Position numbers and translations under genes: made by a program. DNA of 64,000 nt from Phialocephala subalpina (Eukaryota > Ascomycota > Leotiomycetes > Helotiales > Mollisiaceae): assembly GCA_900073065.1 (NCBI GenBank), contig FJOG01000048.1, positions 203,000-266,999 of the forward strand, in the 5' to 3' direction. Below are positions 48,301 through 59,031 of the stretch, one piece after another. Position 1 is the stretch's first letter, and the number at the start of each line of letters is the position of its first letter. The notes below the pieces were generated by a model that made no database searches, was not told where the DNA came from, and was given only the letters and a program-made list of their open reading frames with translations.

Positions 48301-50437
48301 AAAGACGTATTAGCCGAGAGAAATGGCCTAGATATATCAAGTATTATCACTTTGCTATTATAAGTAGATATACGAGTTTAGAGAGAGAAGAAGGGATGGA
48401 TAAGTCCGTTTAAGCTACTGAGTATTAATAGAGAAACTTGTATTATTAGTATGCCGTACGGAGTAGCCAGATTCCGCTCTATTATTATAAAGCCTTTTTA
48501 TATTAAAAAGTTGCCAGAGGAATAAGCCTAGCCCGAGAAATTAAGCGTATAGTTAGAGAATAAAAAATAGCAAAAAGAATTAGACATTAAGAAGAAAATT
48601 CGTACGATAATACCAATAGTAGTAATTCTACGCCGGTTCGTATAATAACTTAAAAACGGAATCGATAACAATTTCTTATTAACCATACGAAAAGAGCAAT
48701 TCACACTAATGGCATTTATTACTAAGAAAGAGCAAGATGACTTAGAACTAGCTAAGAGCTTAAGGCAATAAGGAATAATTATAATACTTGGGCAACTATT
48801 CTAGGGATCTCAATAACAAGAAATCGATAGACTTATTGCAAGAAGTATATTTGAGTTCGTACGATACGATTTAAATGTTTATATTGGTCGTATCTTTAAT
48901 TTAAGGCTAATAAACGAAGTCAAAGGAAAATCAACTAAGAATCCGTACGAGAAGTTAAGACTTGTAATCTAAATATATAATGATTAAGGCAAAGAGATTA
49001 TTTTGACTTAATCACTAACTATTTAGCGAGCTAATCAGCGTCTTATTCTAGCACTTGCATTATCACTCGTACGAAAAGGGATTAAGCTCTTTAGTAGGGA
49101 TATTATTTAAGTATATATCCAATTAATAACCTTCTTAAACAAACTAATCTTAGTACGCGTTCCCAAGGAGATATACCACAAGTTCTCGAATAATATAATT
49201 ATGATCGTACGAAAGCCATTATACGGCATTCCAAAGGCAAAGACTTATTAATAGGCAACGTATTATAAGTATTATCGTGAGAAATTGAGAATAAAACTTT
49301 CCTCGTATGACTTATATCTATTGATTATAGCCTCAAAAGATACCTTTGGAATTATAGGAATACAAACGGACGATACGTTAATTTTAAGAGATAATAACTT
49401 TATTAGAATTAAAAGAGATAAGCTTAAAAAAACCAAACTAAACGCGAAATTAACGGAAGTACTTTCGGACGATATACTATTGATTTTTAATAGTAGTATC
49501 CTCCGTACGGAAGGAGATAATATTATTCTTATTTAAAAAGGCCAAAGGAAAAAGCTATAACAAGTAAATCTTAAGTCAAATACTCGTACGGCAAACTATA
49601 AAGAGCAACGAGCACGCGGAGCTTATTTGGCAATTATTTATTAACTAAAAGCATCGTTTGATTTGTTAGTCGCTACATAACACTAAGAGCCTATAAACGC
49701 AAAGATTACTATATTAAATAAACGTTTAACATAATAATTAAACAATTTAAAACGAGGAATAAAATATATTCTTTTGGATTTCTCTCGTACGAAGCTCTTT
49801 GTCTTCGTAAATAGATCGTTTGCCAACAATAAAGACTTGAGTTCTCAAATTAGTTATAAAATTATACTTATCAACGAGTCGTACGACGATAATAGCTTCA
49901 CGATCAAAGGTAACTTAGTTTATTAGAGTAATATAAAAAGCAAACGCGTCACGCGAAGTGTTTTGGCATTTGAGATCTATAGAATAGTTAGAGGAGTTAA
50001 TATAGTAATTACTATTTATATGATAATTAAAATGATTATAGTATAACTAAGTCTTCCCTTTCCACTTATTGTCGTATATATAAACTTATACTCTTTATAC
50101 GAATGCCTAGTTAAGCTTAGTATAACTAAGGAGAAGCGCCTTATAATAGATATTATGGCGTTGAGATAATTATATGAACGGAGAGAGTTCACTAAAGTAC
50201 GATGGATCAATGGGTAAGATAACCTAGCGGATACTATGATAAAGTCTACACCCAATAAGACGCTAGAAGGATTCTTGGATACTAACGAGATTATTGTACG
50301 AGTGGAGGGGTGGGTCAAGAGAGAAGAAAGGTAGAGGTTAAAGTCGAGGTTAAGGCTGAGAAGGAAGAGTTAGAGAGATTATCGATTCTTTTTAGAATTA
50401 CCGTACGAGTTATTTCTACAAAAGAAAGAGTTGCTAG

Positions 50438-50695
50438 TGTTGGGAATATCGTATGGTAGATTAGTCCAAGATATGCGGGCATATCTGATTTATTAGTGCG
50501 ATAGTAAGAGCTTCGTACGAAGCTAGGGATCAAGTTATTCATTTAGTATATACTCTCAAACGCTCTCTTAGATTCAAGGAGAGAGACAGAAAAAACTGCA
50601 ATACAATTGGACTACTTACTATTGGGTGGCCTGCTTGTGCAGTACGTCTCAATTGTTCACGTGAACTTACAAAGCCGAATCTTGTGATTCCAACA
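50438..50695 (+). repeat. Right LTR of inner copia element
   Basis: 258 bp, same length as the left LTR. It is preceded by a purine-rich tract (AAAAGAAAGAG near 50420) and followed by the AAAAG duplication. Confidence 0.93.
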
Positions 50696-53600
50696 AAAAG
50701 AAGTATTATATTTATAATAAGCCGGGATACTAATCAATAAAATACCTAATAAAAAAGTAATATTAAATTTTCGGTTAATTTTGATAACGATTTTAGTATA
50801 AAGTAGACTACGATATTATACTTGCGTATTATTAGAGTTTTTTTGCTTAATATAAGGGTATAAAGGGTTTAAAGGATAAGAGATAAATAGAATTAAACTA
50901 ACTACTTATAAACATGGAAATAAAGAATAAATATGATAATTATATTACGAAACTTAAAGAAATTAATAATACGCAAATTATTATTATTTTTAATAATTAA
51001 TTTATTCGTTATATAATTACGAGAGAAAATATTTTCTATATTTTAACGTTATCCCAATAATTAGTACTCGAATTAGATTAATATTTAGTTTTTATATTCG
51101 AAAATTAATATTTATTAGAGGTTTTTTGAGGAATTATACCCGATAGTAAAGTCGCTGGAATATTAATTACTAGCCAATTATAGTTTATAATTCTACGAAA
51201 AATTAACGCTAGCATACAATTAAATACTATTATAATTAGCGTTTATAAGATTCGATTTAATAAAAGTATTATTATATTTCAAGGAATTATTCGAATTAAT
51301 ATTCTATTAGAAGTTATTATCTTTTATATTATCTTTATAAATACGCCTTTTTTATTTTGTATTTAGAATATAAATAAGATAAGTATAAAGTTTAATAACT
51401 TAGAGAACGTTTTAATTCAAGGAAATAAAATTATTCTAATTATACGTAAATAAGGCCACCCGTAAATATTATTATATTAGTACGAATAAAGTATAACTTG
51501 GAATTATCTTATTAAAACTAAATTATGCTAATTATATTAACGTTTTGGTTATCTATTAGTTCGACGATTATTAAGAGTCTTTTAACGAACTAATTATAAA
51601 GTAAACGCTAAATATATTGAGTATTTTATTAAGTATTATTATTATTGCCAAATATATAATAAATCTCTAAGAAGATTCAAATTTACTTTATAAGATAACC
51701 ACGAATTTAATTATTTAATTATTATTAACGTTTTATATTTAAATAGTAAACTTGTTTTATAAGTAATAAATTCGTTTATAGTATTTCAAGTAATCCGATT
51801 TCTTAAGAATATATTTGCGAGAAAAGCATAAAATACTTTGCGTATATACTAGATTAATATATATTAAAAACCATTTGATTATATTATATATAACACTAAA
51901 AAAAACTTTTTATTAATTAAATTCCGATAATACGCTAAATTTATAATAATCGAAATTAAGGAAATTCTTATTAAGGCTTATAATAACGTAAGAAAAATAG
52001 AGAGATATTATACTTTATTACGACGAACTTACGAGATTATTCGCAACGAGCTAATTCGTGAATAAATTAATAAGAATATTATATTACAAATAATAATTAA
52101 AGCTATTAACGATTTAATCGGATTTAATAAACTTATATTAATTTTATTAGTCTTTAGGGCCTACCTTAGAATAATTAGTAAAAACGTATTATTATTATTA
52201 ATTATTAAAAAAGTTAAAATAATCCGCGTAATTATTAAGGAAGTTTAACGCCTTTACGTTAAACGATAAATTGCGAACGCGTTAATTATAAGAAATAAAC
52301 CAAATATTACGCTTATTCTAGGATTACTAATTATATTTAAAGTATACGTTTAGCGCGAGAAAAAAAGATAGAATAATTTATACAAACTATTAAATACGAA
52401 TAATAAGATTTGTATTATTAATATATCCTACGGATTAATAAACTTCCGATTAATAATAATTAAACCATATTATAAAGAGTAAAATAACGATAAGTAACTA
52501 ATTTTCGATAATTCTACCTATTAAATTTCCCCATTAAATAATCTAAATAGGGAAAGTTTAAATTATAAAAAGCCGATCGAGCAAAATAAGCCAATCTAAT
52601 ATCGTAATCGAAGTAAACCTAAGGGATCACGGAATAAAATCTACTAGTATTATATTAAAAACGAAGATAATAAGAACTTTAATAATATATTTATGGCTAT
52701 TATTAAAGAAGGAAATATATTATTTATAGTTTTCATAATAAGCAAAAAGAAGTTTAATATAAAGTTAATTTTGAAATTACGTTGGGAGGATATAATTATT
52801 ATTTCCGGATATTTATTTAAAGCTTCTCAAAAAAAAGAAATAAACGATCTTATTATCGGAGGAATATTTAACCTTACGAAACTCGATTATATTAAGTATA
52901 TTAGAGTTCGTATCTTTAATTCGAGATTAATTAACGAGGTTAAAAATAAAATTACGAATAATTTATATAAGAAATTAAAACTCGTAATTTAAGGCTATAA
53001 TAATAAAGGAAAACAAATAATTCTTATATAATCTCCGATAATTCAACGAGTTAATTAACGAGTTATTATAATACTAGTATTTGCTTTAATTTAACTTTTA
53101 AATAAAAAGATTAAACTAAAAATTCGAGATATTATTTAAGTTTATACTTAATTTACGATAAACTTTTAACGATTTATATTGGCACGATTATTAAAGGAAA
53201 TACGTTATTTATATTTACCCGATATTATTATAATTATTTTAAAGCTTTTATATAATATTACGAAAGTTAAAACTTATTAATAAATTATATACTATAAGTA
53301 TTATAAGGAGAAACTATTTATAATTATATCGATATACGATTTTTACTTTTTAATTATAATTACGAAAAATATATTCGGCGTTATTAGCATATAAATAAAC
53401 GATATTCTTATCTTAATAAACGGATCATTTTTTACCCTTAAGGAAAACGAGTTTAAGAAGACTAAATTTTTGGTTAAACCCGAGGAAATTTTAACCCCGA
53501 ATATACTATTAATCTTCAATAGATATATTTTATCTTAGTACGGAAATACGATCGAATTAAAACAAAAGGAGTAAAATAAAAAGTTTAAATTAATTAATAT

Positions 53601-54607
53601 CAAATTTATTAATTTCTAAGCCGATTATAAAGAATAGCGCGTTAAAAGAATATATATTATTATTATTTGCCAATTAAAGGCAATCTTTAATTTATTTGTT
53701 ATTATTTAATACTAAGACTCGATTAAAAAAAAATTACTATTTTTAATAAAAGATTCAAATAGCAAATTGATAATATAAATAAAGGCATAATATATATCCC
53801 TTTCTAATTATTTATAACTAAGTTATTCGTTTTCGTCGATAGATTATTCGCAAATAATAAAGATTTTAACTCTTAGATTAAATATAGAATTATTTTTACG
53901 AATAAATCGATTCGATCGAATGGTAAAGAATTCGAATTTAAAGATAACCTTATATATTAAAGCTCGACGAAAAGTACACGCGTAATTAAAAACGTATTAA
54001 CTTCTAAGATATACGATATAATAAAAAGAATAAATATAATCACGGAATAACTTGGATTTCCTATTATTCCCATTATCGTATATACTAATTCTTATTCTTT
54101 ATACGAGTACTTAATTAAATTAAATACTACTAAAAAAAAGCGTCTAATAATTAATATTATAATTTTATGTTAATCGTATAAGCGTAAAGAGTTATAGGAG
54201 ATTCGGTAAATTAATGGGCAAAATAATATAACCGATATTATAACGAAGTTAATATTTAATAAGGCTTTAAAAAAGTTCTTGGATACTAATTACTTTATAA
54301 TAAGAATAAAAAAATAAGTTAAAAGAAGAAAAGATAATAAAGTAATAAAGTAAAGCAGAGAGAAATAAAAAGAAAAACAAAAAAGAATAAAAAAGTAATT
54401 TACGCGTTGCGTTTTAAAGTTATAATTATTTAATCGATAAGGCCAAAAAATAAGGGAAATCCCCCTTTTTTAGTTTAATATTTCAAGCGATTATTAGAAA
54501 ATCAGCGAGTTTTACGTATTAATAATATATAATAAAAATAAAAGATAATTACGTTTATTTCTCTAGAAAATTAGTTTTCGTTTTTATTATAAAAAAAGAA
54601 ATACCAA

Positions 54608-54818
54608 TGTAAATATAAAAGTAAGCACGTAATTACGTGCGACGCTAAGTTGTACTAGGACTAGCATAAGAACGCGCAAAATTAAAAGATATAATTTTTT
54701 AACTTTATATTCTTATTTCTAATTATTTATAATTTAACGAATATAATAATATAATCTTATTATATTTCGTTTTTAACCCGTTATATATAACCGGGTATCC
54801 CTAGTAATACTAATATTA
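54608..54818 (+). repeat. Right LTR of outer copia element
   Basis: 211 bp matching the left LTR. It keeps the TG start lost by the left copy and is preceded by a polypurine tract near 54590-54602. Confidence 0.85.
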
Positions 54819-55499
54819 TTTTTTATATTATTTTTTTATATTTTTATTTTTTAAAATTAATTTTATATTATATTTTAATTTATCAAATTAATTATATTAA
54901 TAATCCCATTTTTATTATATTAACGAGCTAATTCAAATGCTATAAAAACATTTCCAGTTTTGCTTTGATTATAGTTTGTTCTTTGATCTCGTGATACAAC
55001 AGGTATATTGCTATATGGAAACGCCACCCCTTAGGCGCGTAAATTTCAATAGTAAGGGAGCTTACCCACGTGACCCGAACTGATCCAGGAGAAGTTGCGG
55101 CAGTCTTTCGGAGAAGTGGGAGAAGGAGTTGGGTGAAGAGGAAGGGACCGAAGCAATTAGTTGCAAGTTGAAGTTCGTGGCCTTTAGCACTTGGACTTCC
55201 TGCTGGCGGAGTAACCGATTTCCACTATTAGTATATAAACCCACCCAATGTATACTCCATTTATCTATTAGTCTCGCAACTTTAAAAAATTATAATTTAA
55301 TAACCCTTTTATAAAATCTTTTAAAATTAAAAATATATTGTTGCATATTATATTCAATTTGTTTCTATTAATAATAATCTTTAATTTTTTATTCGTTCTA
55401 ATAAAATTATTTTTTGATCCTTTTTAATTATATATTTTATTTCCTTTTCTTGAATATTAATTTGTGCCACTTTAACCTCTTTATATAACTTTAAACTCT
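54819..55499. other. AT-rich DNA with a small GC-normal patch (55060-55250)
   Basis: The patch at 55060-55250 carries short frames on both strands without recognisable domains. The rest is RIP-like. No gene called. Confidence 0.5.
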
Positions 55500-57330
55500 A
55501 TAATATAATGCTCCTAAGTTTTAGTATTATAATATTAAACGGTTTGGTTTTTTTGATTATTTTTTTGATTTTGTTTTCAATTTATTTAATAGTTTTAACT
55601 ATTTCTTATTCCTTTTTTTTAATCTTTGCCTTTACTTATCGGTTTACTTCTTTTTATTTTGCTTTCCTAGCCTTTTTAGCTTTTTTCTCTTTAGTAAAAA
55701 GGGTTTTTTTAACCTTTCTATCGATTTTAGCCTATTTTTTCTTAGTCTTTTTCTCGTTTTTTTCCCTTTAAATATTAATTTTCTTATTATATTAATATAT
55801 TAACGCTACTTGGATTTCTGACCTTAATTATTACTATGTGCTATTATTCGGTACTTTTCCAAGCAAATTAAACTTCTTTTAAACTTATTATTCTAAAATT
55901 AATAATCTTATACTCTGCGATTAATTACTCGACTAATTTAAATAATTTCTTGATTATTAATTTAAAAGGATTCTAATAGAACTCCTATTTAAAATAACGA
56001 AAAAATTTAGCCGTTCGAAGTATTTTTATAGCCTTAAAAATAATAATTTTATCTTTTGATTTTAATAAGGCCAAAGGATAAACTTTTAGTATATTTAGTA
56101 TTATAAAAAAGTCGAAAAGAGTAATACTAATTTTAGTTTACGCAAACAAAATATTTTATTTAATCAAAGTTAAACTCTAAACTTCTTTAAATAAACCGTA
56201 AAATAACCTTTTAAATATATCGTAAATTCTATTACTCTTATATAAAAGAGCGCTGATAAGCTTAAAGTATTAAATGGAAAAAGGAAGGAAAATATCCACG
56301 TTATAAGATTAAAGTTTATAAGTATTATAAAGTAATAAAATTAAAATATAAATCCTAAGTTTATTATATATTTCTAAAAACGCTATATTTATATAGTTAG
56401 AATACCCATTTATAATTAGGAGTTTTTTGCCTCTTTTAATTTTAGCGCGAGTATATAAATCAAATACTTAAATCAAATAAATTAAATCGAACGTATTATT
56501 AAATTATTTATTAATAAAAACTATAAAATAAATTTTCTTTTCTCTTATATTTTAATATTATATATTTTGCAAAGTATTAGTTTTCCCTTGGTAAATTAAC
56601 GCAATAAGGAAACAAGTACCATTTGCGCAAATAATAATTAGCAAACTAATAAATTCTCGAGAATTATTTTATCTAATAAATCTTATCTTTTTATTCTTAT
56701 ATACTTCTTTAGTTATAATGCGTTTAACCGTTTAATAAAGGCTAATTAAGAACCCCTTCTTATTTTAATTATATATATTCTCCGGCAAAATATTATATTT
56801 TTCCATGGTATCCTTATACTAAATAAAAAAGAGAAATAATTAGTTTATAACTCTTAAAAAATTATATCTCCATTAAATATTAATAAAAAAAGGTACTTAC
56901 TAGCTTAAAAAACTTAGCGATTATTAGTCCATATTCTGCTTTAACTCGTGTATTATTAATATTTCGTAGATACTTAGACTTAAGTCGGTTTTTATATCGT
57001 ACGATAAATCGGGCCGTTTAATTCTTATGAACCTCCCTTCTAATGATCTCTTCTACTAGATTTATGACTATTTGAGTCGTCGGAGGCAAGCCACGGACTG
57101 TAAGTTTGTTTATCTGCTTAATTAAAGCCTATTCTTGAGCCCTTAAAAGCAAAGAGTAGTAAAGGCAAATCGCTTCTCTCCTCGAGATAATTTTGCCTAA
57201 ATGGCGGCGCATAAGGGTGATATGCTCCAAACTATGCTTTTTAGCTATTACAAAGTAATTAGGAGCCAATTTTACATTACATTCCGCAAGAGCGGCTTCT
57301 ATTGTAGCGTCGTCAACAGCCATTTTAATT
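55500..57330 (-). mobile_element. Decayed pogo/Fot1-type Tc1-mariner transposon
   Basis: Minus-strand reading from 57323 gives an N-terminal helix-turn-helix with IAKKHSLEHITLMRRHLG, followed after stops by QINKLTVRGLPPTTQ and FIVRYKNRLKSKYL, the CENP-B-like DNA-binding region of fungal pogo/Fot1 transposases. The stops fit CAG/TGG to TAG/TAA changes. A Lys-rich region on the minus strand of 55508-55771 matches the basic C-terminal tail of the same family. The DDE core between is too mutated to read with certainty. Ends and TIRs were not identified. Confidence 0.65.
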
Positions 57331-57360
57331 TTTTAAAGAGTAAGGGTTAATAATTTTTAC

Positions 57361-57790
57361 GAATTTTTTTGTGTGTGCATTAAGTGGGTCTGTGCACTGA
57401 CAGTGGAAATCGGTTACCGATCCCCGCATTATTTGTCAGAACGTCAAGCCTCTGCTCTCTCAGCAAGAAATCATCTGCGGATTTTTTTATCGTTGTGAGG
57501 TCAGAGAGCTCGATTTGAAGGAATTAAACGTTTCCGCTTGCTATGGGATAATCTCGTTTGAGATGCGCAATGGCTTCTGATACCTTGCTCTGACTACGGC
57601 CTGCAATATACACATTGCCGTTTTTGCTGTAGAGGATCTTCGCAAACTCATAGCCGATGCCCGAGTAGCCACCTGTGGCAATGAAAACCTTAGGTAGTGA
57701 GTATATATGCAGAGCATTGGCAACAGCCAACGGAAAAGAGCATATACCTTATTGCATTGATCGGCAGAGTCTCTTTGTGAAAGCAGGCTT
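57361..57790 (-). pseudogene. SDR (retinol-dehydrogenase-like) pseudogene fragment
   Basis: Minus strand: after an apparent intron near 57692-57751 the frame reads VFIATGGYSGIGYEFAKIL, then YIAGRSQSKVSEAIAHLKRD, then GNV, a TAA at 57524-57526, and [19 protein letters not shown] and [19 protein letters not shown] and NNAGIG are the SDR cofactor motifs. The stop fits CAA to TAA (RIP). The fragment ends near 57361, before the catalytic YxxxK, and the N-terminus is frameshifted near 57765. A dead, truncated copy stranded between transposons. Confidence 0.75.
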
Positions 57791-59031
57791 TGGTATCAAG
57801 AATAACTAATTAAACACATTTCTGTTCATTGTGTGATAAAATGTTTCACGAAGGAAGGCTGGACGGTAATTTGATGAGGATTATCCCAATATTATTCGCA
57901 CAGATTCTTCTTACCCGTGAATAAAAGAATATGCAATTCATAATTAAGAATTACGGACCTATTCTACTTTGCGTCCGGTATTATACAATGATTATTGAGT
58001 TTGTGTTTTACGTTTTTGCGCTTTTGCCGGAGTTTCGGAACCAACTTTGCATTACATCCGGAATTATGTTCACGCCAAGAGCCGGATTAAGGAGAATCCG
58101 AGATGTGCAAGCCATCCAACCATTAAGACAATTCGGGCTGAACTTTGTTGATTGAATGACTAATAGCCGGTTCTCCTCTTTTCTTCGCAAGCTCAAAGTC
58201 AAGGAAGTAAATATTAAACCTTATATTATAATTATTATTATAATCGGAAATATATATTATTTAAATATACGCGTTTATAATAAAAGGTAAAGCATAAAAT
58301 AAAAATAATATTAATTTATTATTATTATCTTATTTTGCCTCGAAAATTATTCTTATAAAGAGTAAAATCATATTAAGTTTATTAATTAAATACGTAATAT
58401 TTATTCTAATAATAAAAATTTTTCATTTAAAATAAATATATATTATATTAATAGAAAATTAATATTAAAAAAAATAATTTCTTAATAAAAAATTTTAAAA
58501 TCCGCTTATTATTTATTAAGAAATTTATAATTAAAAAAATATAAAATTATATATATTTTTTTTATTAAAAGTTTTTTATTATAATTTTAATATAATTTTA
58601 TTAAATTCAAAATATATATAAAAAAAATTCTTTTAAATTAATTTTATTTCTTTTAAATTATTATAATAAATTATAATTTTTATATTATTTTAATTATTTT
58701 AAATTTATTCAAATTTATAAATTAATAAAAAATAAATATATATAATAATATTACAAAATATTAAAATATTTATATTTAAATTATAATTTTTTATAAAAAA
58801 ATCTTATTAATTTAAATATAATTTTGAATTATAATATTTGTTTTTCTTGATTATTATATAATATATATTATGTTTAAGAATTTGAAATAATATTAGTATT
58901 TGATTTTCTTTATATATAATATTTCAAGTTTATAAGAGACCCTCAAGCTTATCATAATAAAAATATCACAGTAATATAGAGAATATTGGTCACCGCATTA
59001 TCGTCAAAATGGCCAATCAAAGCCAATATTG
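57791..59031. other. Unassigned DNA and AT-rich RIP island (58200-58960)
   Basis: 57791-58200 has near-normal composition without recognisable coding. 58200-58960 is almost pure A/T. The last 70 bases are the 3' flank of the Zn2Cys6 gene. Confidence 0.6.

Larger units (their letters stand above)
45064..50695 (+). mobile_element. Inner, younger Ty1/copia LTR retrotransposon nested in the outer one
   Basis: 258-bp LTRs at 45064-45321 and 50438-50695, both starting TGTTGGGAAT and ending in AACA, are flanked by a perfect AAAAG target duplication (45059-45063 and 50696-50700). The body shows gag-like coding near 45590-45840 (EWFVKVTREAFKEL), protease near 47120-47400 (LNTGAAGISIARKP), GAG-pre-integrase near 47500-47660 (YHLTDIK, HPSV), reverse-transcriptase core at 49300-49510 (IIGIQTDDTLILRD) and RNase H near 49600-50330, ending in a WING..N.AD segment. 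This order is copia-type. Frames are broken by stops but stay readable over longer stretches than in the outer element, so it is younger. Confidence 0.92.
42621..54818 (+). mobile_element. Outer Ty1/copia LTR retrotransposon, RIP-mutated, interrupted by a nested element
   Basis: A 211-bp terminal repeat at 42621-42831 recurs at 54608-54818. The five flanking bases are TTCTT on the left and TTTTT on the right, a target duplication differing by one C to T. The body continues across the inner insertion (42832-45058 and 50701-54607, about 6.1 kb). Right of the insertion, decayed copia pol parts appear in the usual order: protease near 51120-51420 (NTPFLFC-like), GAG-pre-integrase near 51430-51640, reverse-transcriptase core near 53330-53560, RNase H near 53630-54110. 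A purine tract precedes the right LTR. Stops occur in every frame, so it cannot make protein. Confidence 0.85.

Noticed and set aside
49285..49536. 83-residue open frame as a separate gene
   Set aside because: It is the surviving reverse-transcriptase core (TDDTL) of the inner copia element.
55508..55771. Highly hydrophobic 87-residue frame that looks like a membrane protein
   Set aside because: It is the reverse complement of the Lys-rich tail of a pogo-type transposase; TTT-rich codons on the plus strand mimic a membrane span.
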